Source: Chromatiales bacterium
GTDB lineage: Bacteria; Pseudomonadota; Gammaproteobacteria; Steroidobacterales; GCA-2729495
Length of the DNA stretch: 34,847 nucleotides
Assembly: GCA_020351875.1 (NCBI GenBank)
Contig: CP070671.1
Coordinates: forward strand, 2,932,410-2,967,256
Reading direction: 5' to 3'
The notes below the pieces were generated by a model. It ran no database searches and was not told the origin of the DNA. It saw nothing but the letters and a program-made list of their open reading frames with translations. Made by a program: the position numbers and the translations under genes. Each line of letters begins with the position of its first letter. The stretch's first letter is position 1. Of this stretch, positions 29,095 through 34,847 are shown piece by piece.

Positions 29095-32000
29095 TCACAG
29101 GCACATTGCCTGAGCGGAGTCTCTCCGCGGGTGGCCGGGCTACAACCGGATTGCTCTCTTTTGTTAGCACGACCCTGATCGTGGGTCTGCTTACTCTCGC
29201 GGTTTTCCTTCCGGACGGATGGGTCGCAGCCCAGTCGGTTCAACGTGAAGACCTGCGGCTGGCAAACGCCTGGCAGAACTACACGCGCAATCGAGACTTC
29301 ACGCCGGTCGAAGTGTTTCGCCAGGGCGGGATCTGCAAACTGGCCGGCATCATCGATCGCGGGTACCGCCGCCACTTAGCGACCCTGCCGAGCTGGTGCC
29401 GGCCGAACCAGCGACTGATCTTCCAGGCCAATACCATCAATCACCGACCGGTGCGCGTGGATGTCTATCCTGGCGGTCAGATCACGATGTCGCAGTCGCT
29501 GTGGCGAAGCATGCCCGGGGTGCTCAAGCAACTGGACGTGGCCGAGGATGGCGCGATCTGGGGCGTCACGACAGCCGACAAGATTTTCCGCTGGGATGGC
29601 AGAAAGTGGATTGAGATGCCGGGCGGGCTCCGACAGATCACTGTGGGCAGTACGACGGTCATCTGGGGCATCGGCCCTGACAACAACGTCTACCGGTGGA
29701 ATGTCAGAACCTGGGAGAAGGTGCCTGCGGACGTGTCGCTGACCATGGTGTCGGCCGGGGCGGACGGCAGCGTCTGGGGCCTGGGCAAAAGTGGTGAGGT
29801 GTATCGCTGGAGCCCGCCACGTCGCAAACTGCCGGCCACCTGGACCCGGATCGACGGCGCGCCGCAGCTGAAATACCTGGATATCGGCAACGCGTCGAAC
29901 GTCTGGGGAGTGGACCTGAACGATGGGATCCACCGCTGGAACGGCTCGGGCTGGGCAACGGTGAATGGCCGGCTGAAGAACCTGTCCGTGGCCGCCGACG
30001 GCACGGTCTGGGGCACGAATGCCAGCGACCGAATCTATAAACGCCTGGGTGACCGCTGGCAACGGGTCGACGGCTCAGCGCGCCAGGTGGCGGTCGGCAA
30101 GGCCGGGGTCGCCTGGCAAGTCAACAGCAAAGGCCGCATGTGGCGCTGGGTCGGGCTGCGCTGGCTATCGCTGGATGGCCTGAGTTTCGCCGTGGATCGT
30201 GGCACGCCGCTCGCCCTCGCGAGTGGCTGGCAGAACTACAGTGGCGACACCGGCACCTACCGCGGTGCCGCAGTCACGCGCCAGGACAACCTGTGCGTGG
30301 TCAGCGGGCTGATCAAGGGCACCAACTGGGCCGACCTCGCCACCCTCCCCCCGGAGTGCCGGCCGGACAAGAACCTGATCTTCAGCCTGCACGCCAACCA
30401 GGCGACACCGGCGCGCGTGGATGTCTATCCCAGCGGGCGCATTGTGTTCCGGAGCGGCGGCAAGCGCAACTGGATTAGCCTCGGTGGCATCACCTTCTCG
30501 GTGGGCAGCGGCGACGCGCTCCCGCTGGCCAGCGACTGGCGAAACTACGGCGGCGACTGGCGGCCTGCGCGGGTCACCCGCAATGGCGACCTATGCGAAC
30601 TCAGCGGTCTGATCCGCGGCAGCGAGTGGACCCAGCTGGCTACCGTGCCGGAGGAGTGCCGGCCACCGAAGCGGGTGATGTTCCTGCAGCATGCGAATGA
30701 CGCTACGCCCGCCCGCATCGACGTGCTGGCCGACGGCCAGGTCCGGTATATGAGCGGCGGGCGCAACACGTGGGTGAGCCTGTCCGGCATGAGCTGGAAA
30801 GGACCCAGCGTCAGCACCAGTGTGGAGGCAGTGGCACTTGAACCCGCGCCGACGACGAGCACCAGCCCGTTACCGGTAGTCGGTTCGGTAGCGCCGATCA
30901 CGGCCATTCTCGCAGCGGGTGCCTCCACGCCGGTGGCTGATGGCCAGGCCGGCATCGGCCTGCTCGGCTATGCCAGCGGCGAACTGGTCACCCAGGCCAC
31001 GCTGGGCGCCGGCAGCCAGATTGGCACCTGGACCCTGCCGGCTGATGCGCAGGTCTTGACTCCCACTGGCGATTTCAATGGCGACGGCCGGGAAGACCTG
31101 GTCATCTGGACCCCCACCGGCCTGGCACTGGTCAGCCCCAGCCCGCCCAGCCGCGCCGGCCAGCTCGGCGGCTGGCAATTGTTGACCGCGGTCAACAACG
31201 GCGTGCGCGCCGGCGGCTGGCAGATCGGTACCGACCGGCAGATCCTGCACGGGACCGGTGATTTCAACGGCGATGGGCGCGATGACCTGCTGCTGACCGG
31301 ACCCAATGCCATTGGCGTGCTGACTCTGGGTAATGAAGGGCTCACGACGCTCGCCATGCACGTCAACGGGACGCGTTTGGGCGGCTGGATCATCGATACG
31401 CCGAAGAACCGCATCGAGGGACTCGGCGACTTTGACGGCAACAACACAGCTGACATCCTGATCACCTCGGGCTGGGGCATCGGCGTGCTGACCCTGTCGG
31501 GCAGCAATCTCACCTCGATCATGCTCAAGCCCAACGGCACCCGCTTCGGTGGCTGGCTCTATGACTCGCGCGGCAACCCGATCCAGGGGATCGGCGACTT
31601 CGATGGCAACGGTCGCGATGACTTCCTGATCACGTCCGGCTGGGGCATCGGCGTGTTGACGCTGGACCGTGACACCTTCAACAGCCTGATGCTCAAGCCC
31701 AACGGTACGCGCTTTGGCGGCTGGCTGTACGACTCCAAAGGCAACCCGATCCGCGGTGTTGGTGACTTCGACGGCAATGGCCGCGACGACTTCGTCATCA
31801 CCTCCGGCTGGGGCATTGGCGTGCTCACCCTCGCCGGTGACACCTTCAACAGCCTGATGCTGAAACCGAAGGGCACGCGCTTCGGTGGCTGGCTCTACGA
31901 TCCGGCCAACACGATTGGCGAGGTCGATGACTTCGACGGCAACGGCCGCGCTGACTTTGTCATCAGCAGCGGCTGGGGCGTCGGCATCCTGACCCTCGCC

Positions 32001-34670
32001 GGCGACACCTTGAACAGCCTGACACTCAAGCCCCACGGTACGCAGCTCAACGGGTGGACGCTGGCGAAGGCGGACATGCTGCCGGCGGCGGGAACGCTGA
32101 CCAATCCACAGATCGCGGCCATGGCGGCGCAGCGGCCAGCAGTGGCAGATGCCCCGGCCGCCGCACCGGTCATCGCATCTCACGAACTTAGATCCAGCCC
32201 CGTCCCGGGCACCGTTGTTGTTCTCTCTTCTGATATCACAAAGGCGACCCTGCGGCCTGGCACGACCGCGTCCGATGCCCAGGCTGTGCAGGCAATCACG
32301 TCGGCGCGCAACGGCGCGGAGATCGTCGTAGGCCGGTTGAGGCAAGTTGGCCCGGATGGCATGGCTGTCCGGAACCCAATGCTTTTCGATGATCAGGGGG
32401 TCAGCTCACTGGGTACCAAACCGATACGGTTCGGCAATGCAGACCGCTTCGCCCCCATGCCGGCAGGGGAATACTTCCTGGAGCCTGGAACGTACGTGCT
32501 GGATGATCCGCATTTTGGCTCTAGTGGTCTTGGCGGCGGGAATTGTGGTACGTCATGCCAGGGATTCCCGCAGCAGAATGCTTGCGAAGCGCCTGATTTT
32601 CCCGATCTCGGGGGTCCGGGTGGCGGTGACATCGACTGGCAAGTTCAGCAAGCGTACAGCTTCTTTCCGCCGTCTGATGAGCAGAATGTCGCAAATGTCG
32701 GGAATACCAATGTGGATTGCGACGGGTTCTGTCCGTCCGTAGCCCAGTGCGTTGATCCACCCCCTCTCCCTGAAAAACCAGACCTGCCCTTTGGGCAGGT
32801 AACGTGCTCCGCTGCACCGTCGTCGATTAGCAAAGTGTGTCAGCAGTTCGGCGGGACGGGAGCTGGCATTCTCGATGCTCTATGCACGGACGGGCGCGGA
32901 CCAATTAGTTACACGCCCGATAGTGGGTCCGGGTTGGGGATGCTGGGCGATCCAACCTGTTCTATTGCGGACTATGCGCCCGGAGAAATCCCGCAGCAGT
33001 GCGAAAACATCCCGAATAAGGACGAGATCATCGCCCAATTGGCTGCCGGGGCGCCCGGTTTGGAAGCCCAGTTCAAATACATCGGATGTCTGATGTCGCC
33101 AGGCCTCGCGATATGTGAAGCCGCCCGGCAGGCAGCGATCGACATCTGCCCGACAGGTGCGCCGCAGACCTGCGCCGACATTCAGGACGCGACGGAGCAA
33201 ACCTACAAGTTCTGCGGACAGAACTCCTGCATGGTGTGCGGGCCTGCGACAAATTACACATGTGTCCCGACAGGACCCGACCCGAGCGTTCAGTTTGCAG
33301 ACGGTGGCGGCGCTGGTGAGGCGGAAACCGGAGGCGAGGGAAGCGGCGAAGGCGAGGGCGAAGGAGAGCCTGAGTCGGCAACTGCACAGCCGAAAGCTGA
33401 CGCCGAGACCAAAAAAGACGAAAAGCCGGAACCCCCTCCTGAGGAAAAACCAAAACCCGCTCCGGATCCCAAAGATGAGGAAGATGGGACAGAGGAAGTG
33501 GATGAAGTCGGCGGCACAAAATATAAACAAGTTGCACCATTTGAGTGGGAGGAAGTCGAGGACGAGGCAAAAAATAAGAAGAAAAAGAACAGTAGCGGTA
33601 CTGATTCGAATTCTGGAGGAGAGACACCAGCCGGCGACAAAGGGAAATCCGGCGACGATAAAGGAAAAGATGACAGCGACAGGAAGACAAATAAGAAAGA
33701 TCCAATCAGTCTCGCCTCCGGAGAGCTGTCGTTTGTTGATTCAGACGTCAGCTTTCCGGCCCGTGGAATAGGCTTTGATTTTGTCCGACGATATGGATCA
33801 AGTGCCATTCGGAGCGGCGCCCTAGGCCCAGGCTGGATTCACGAATACGAGGACTACATCGAGCCCGTTGGAGATCGATTCAACCGGCAGGACGCGCCCA
33901 AGTACTGTACCGAGAAACTGCCCAAGGTGCAGTGCCTGTACCGCTACTCTGAGTATGGCGGTCAGACACTCTATGTTCTCGACCGGGGCACCGGCGTGTT
34001 CGCTCCCCAGCCCGGTGGGTTTGAACTCATTCGAGTTACCGAGCGCGGCTACAAACTGCTCGAGCCTGGCGGCACGATTCGTGCCTACAATTGGGTGGGC
34101 CGGCTTGAAAAAATCACCGATGCGGAGGGCTACGGCCTCGATTTGACCTGGCGTGTGAGGGACTGGAGCGAGGTAGATCGCGACGGGAATCCCTTCCGCT
34201 ACGGGTTCGGCAGCCTGCTCGATCAGGTTACCGAGTCGTTCGGCATCGCGTTCGATGGCGCTGGCCAGACAGAACTGAATTTCCGCCAGCGACGAAGCCT
34301 GTTTGCTCGCTACGAGCTGGCCAGGGTCGTCGATTCATACGGGCGCGTATTTGAGTTCGAGTATCAATCGTTCCCGGAAACGAGTTCGAATACGATCAGG
34401 CGCCGTCGCCTGACAAGCATCAAGTACCGGGGCGAGCCACTGGTCGAATACCGCTACAAATGGCTCGACGTCACGAAAGAAGCCTATCTGGAAAAAGTCA
34501 TACGGCGCGGCCTGTCCCAAGGCCTGGAGGCAACTGGCCCACTGGTAACTCGATACGGATATCAACACGACATTATCGACACACCAGGAGAGCTGCTGGG
34601 TGCCGTACCGGCGAGCAGCCCGTTCCCGCCTCTCAATCCCTTCCGCGGACGGATACTGGAGGTCATCTAG
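29076..34670 (+). CDS. Giant exported modular protein: C-X20-C modules, tectonin-like propeller, FG-GAP repeats, Cys-rich region and RHS (DUF6531) start; interrupted by an amber codon
   Basis: The frame gives 1864 aa from a GTG at 29076, the only usual start after the upstream in-frame stop at 29061; a TTG at 29106 is possible. A hydrophobic signal segment (24-45) ends near WVAAQS. Modules in order: a C-X20-C module (60-140, C87/C108), a six-bladed tectonin-like propeller (146-360, with IWGV, IWGI, VWGL, VWGV, VWGT and a weaker sixth), and two more C-X20-C modules (378-476 and 481-575). Six FG-GAP/VCBS calcium motifs (D666, D729, D785, D841, D897, D952; DFDGNGRDDF type) follow. Then come a region with 19 cysteines (1157-1396), a Gly/Glu/Lys/Pro linker (about 1409-1543) and an RHS-type start (DPISLASGELSFVDSDVSFP, then LGPGWIHEYEDY). 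It is probably surface-bound or secreted. The TAG at 34668 is in frame and the frame stays open beyond it, so this is likely a broken or readthrough gene. Function not known. Confidence 0.88.
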   Translation: MASLGLVTGTLPERSLSAGGRATTGLLSFVSTTLIVGLLTLAVFLPDGWVAAQSVQREDLRLANAWQNYTRNRDFTPVEVFRQGGICKLAGIIDRGYRRHLATLPSWCRPNQRLIFQANTINHRPVRVDVYPGGQITMSQSLWRSMPGVLKQLDVAEDGAIWGVTTADKIFRWDGRKWIEMPGGLRQITVGSTTVIWGIGPDNNVYRWNVRTWEKVPADVSLTMVSAGADGSVWGLGKSGEVYRWSPPRRKLPATWTRIDGAPQLKYLDIGNASNVWGVDLNDGIHRWNGSGWATVNGRLKNLSVAADGTVWGTNASDRIYKRLGDRWQRVDGSARQVAVGKAGVAWQVNSKGRMWRWVGLRWLSLDGLSFAVDRGTPLALASGWQNYSGDTGTYRGAAVTRQDNLCVVSGLIKGTNWADLATLPPECRPDKNLIFSLHANQATPARVDVYPSGRIVFRSGGKRNWISLGGITFSVGSGDALPLASDWRNYGGDWRPARVTRNGDLCELSGLIRGSEWTQLATVPEECRPPKRVMFLQHANDATPARIDVLADGQVRYMSGGRNTWVSLSGMSWKGPSVSTSVEAVALEPAPTTSTSPLPVVGSVAPITAILAAGASTPVADGQAGIGLLGYASGELVTQATLGAGSQIGTWTLPADAQVLTPTGDFNGDGREDLVIWTPTGLALVSPSPPSRAGQLGGWQLLTAVNNGVRAGGWQIGTDRQILHGTGDFNGDGRDDLLLTGPNAIGVLTLGNEGLTTLAMHVNGTRLGGWIIDTPKNRIEGLGDFDGNNTADILITSGWGIGVLTLSGSNLTSIMLKPNGTRFGGWLYDSRGNPIQGIGDFDGNGRDDFLITSGWGIGVLTLDRDTFNSLMLKPNGTRFGGWLYDSKGNPIRGVGDFDGNGRDDFVITSGWGIGVLTLAGDTFNSLMLKPKGTRFGGWLYDPANTIGEVDDFDGNGRADFVISSGWGVGILTLAGDTLNSLTLKPHGTQLNGWTLAKADMLPAAGTLTNPQIAAMAAQRPAVADAPAAAPVIASHELRSSPVPGTVVVLSSDITKATLRPGTTASDAQAVQAITSARNGAEIVVGRLRQVGPDGMAVRNPMLFDDQGVSSLGTKPIRFGNADRFAPMPAGEYFLEPGTYVLDDPHFGSSGLGGGNCGTSCQGFPQQNACEAPDFPDLGGPGGGDIDWQVQQAYSFFPPSDEQNVANVGNTNVDCDGFCPSVAQCVDPPPLPEKPDLPFGQVTCSAAPSSISKVCQQFGGTGAGILDALCTDGRGPISYTPDSGSGLGMLGDPTCSIADYAPGEIPQQCENIPNKDEIIAQLAAGAPGLEAQFKYIGCLMSPGLAICEAARQAAIDICPTGAPQTCADIQDATEQTYKFCGQNSCMVCGPATNYTCVPTGPDPSVQFADGGGAGEAETGGEGSGEGEGEGEPESATAQPKADAETKKDEKPEPPPEEKPKPAPDPKDEEDGTEEVDEVGGTKYKQVAPFEWEEVEDEAKNKKKKNSSGTDSNSGGETPAGDKGKSGDDKGKDDSDRKTNKKDPISLASGELSFVDSDVSFPARGIGFDFVRRYGSSAIRSGALGPGWIHEYEDYIEPVGDRFNRQDAPKYCTEKLPKVQCLYRYSEYGGQTLYVLDRGTGVFAPQPGGFELIRVTERGYKLLEPGGTIRAYNWVGRLEKITDAEGYGLDLTWRVRDWSEVDRDGNPFRYGFGSLLDQVTESFGIAFDGAGQTELNFRQRRSLFARYELARVVDSYGRVFEFEYQSFPETSSNTIRRRRLTSIKYRGEPLVEYRYKWLDVTKEAYLEKVIRRGLSQGLEATGPLVTRYGYQHDIIDTPGELLGAVPASSPFPPLNPFRGRILEVI
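29253..30800 (+). repeat. Three copies of a C-X20-C module in the giant gene, the first split by the propeller
   Basis: Copies lie at about 29253-29495 (continued at 30156-30203), 30207-30503 and 30516-30800. Shared features are WQNY/WRNY, a cysteine, SGLI, LATLP/LATVP, ECRP or WCRP exactly 21 residues after the first cysteine, ATPARVDVYP-like sequence, and an ending of the W(I/V/L)SL.G(I/L/M)(T/S)(F/W) type. In copy 1 this ending appears only after the propeller. Confidence 0.85.
31250..32010 (+). repeat. FG-GAP repeat block with 168-bp period
   Basis: The calcium-motif aspartates are spaced 56, 56, 56 and 55 residues apart from D729 to D952. The DNA at 31428, 31596 and 31764 repeats with a period of exactly 168 bp and long identical stretches (for example the GWGIGVLTL and NGTRFGGWLYDS codons). 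The high similarity marks recent duplication of the unit. Confidence 0.88.
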
Positions 34671-34847
34671 CGCTTGCAGCGAGACATCAATGTCTGCACA
34701 CGCCTGGTGACTGGTGTAGGACTTGAGACGGCTCCCACCGGTGACCCATGCGAACAAAGACTGCCTGCCGAGCTTGGAGATGGCATCCAGGTATTCAATC
34801 TGTTGAACCTGCTGCGCCAGATCCAGTTGGACATCGCCGACAACATC
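34671..34847 (+). pseudogene. Same-frame continuation of the giant RHS-like gene after the amber codon
   Basis: After TAG 34668-34670 the same frame is open for 59 codons to the window edge (RLQRDINVCTRLVTGVGLET and onward to LLRQIQLDIADNI), while both other plus-strand frames meet stops. Composition is protein-like and hydrophilic. A single change of TAG to CAG would restore one continuous protein. The rest lies outside the window. Confidence 0.65.

Noticed and set aside
30870..32345. Minus-strand open frame of 491 codons opposite the FG-GAP region
   Set aside because: Its repeats mirror the FG-GAP units of the sense gene; it has no independent start signal or family match.

Overview
The window is about 34.8 kb of GC-rich bacterial chromosome, most likely from a gammaproteobacterium. 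This rests on the gene order glyA-nrdR-ribD-ribE-ribB-ribH-nusB-thiL-pgpA, an EttA close to the E. coli protein, a full-length (about 1300 aa) PurL, a DUF1820 gene and a FeoA/FeoB pair. The genus cannot be told from the sequence. No tRNA, rRNA, insertion sequence, integrase or CRISPR array was seen.

Positions 1-9199 (all minus strand) are a long housekeeping run: a class I HDAC-like deacetylase, glyA, nrdR, the riboflavin genes ribD, ribE, ribB (with a degenerate GTP cyclohydrolase II domain, 'RibBX' type) and ribH, then nusB, thiL, pgpA, and last a Ser/Thr kinase with a cyclic-nucleotide-binding domain that runs off the left edge. From glyA to the kinase the gaps are 19 bp or less, or the genes overlap, so one operon is likely. 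Divergent from this run lie ettA (GTG start), a small uncharacterised protein and an SDR oxidoreductase (9274-12157, plus strand).

Positions 12208-21024 hold a small putative exported protein, a DUF1820-purL pair (minus strand), an orphan type VI secretion FHA protein (plus strand) and a ferrous-iron uptake operon feoA-feoB plus a 58-aa Cys-containing membrane protein. The operon is preceded by a Fur-box-like site and a hairpin over the feoA ribosome-binding region.

Positions 21242-34847 are the accessory and most interesting part. Two caspase-family (C14-like) proteases, both with export signals, lie on the minus strand. Each is convergent with a plus-strand cell-envelope protein: the first with a DUF4384 lipoprotein carrying a 117-bp tandem repeat, the second with an autotransporter-like outer-membrane barrel. 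The second caspase, which has Sel1 repeats and a long coiled coil, is divergent from a giant exported modular protein. That protein has repeated C-X20-C modules, a six-bladed tectonin-like propeller apparently inserted in the first module, six FG-GAP/VCBS calcium motifs, a Cys-rich segment, a charged linker and the start of an RHS (DUF6531) region. An in-frame amber codon at 34668 interrupts it, but the same frame stays open to the window end. The layout suggests an envelope or secreted system combining caspase-like proteases with surface and RHS proteins. That grouping is inferred from position only.
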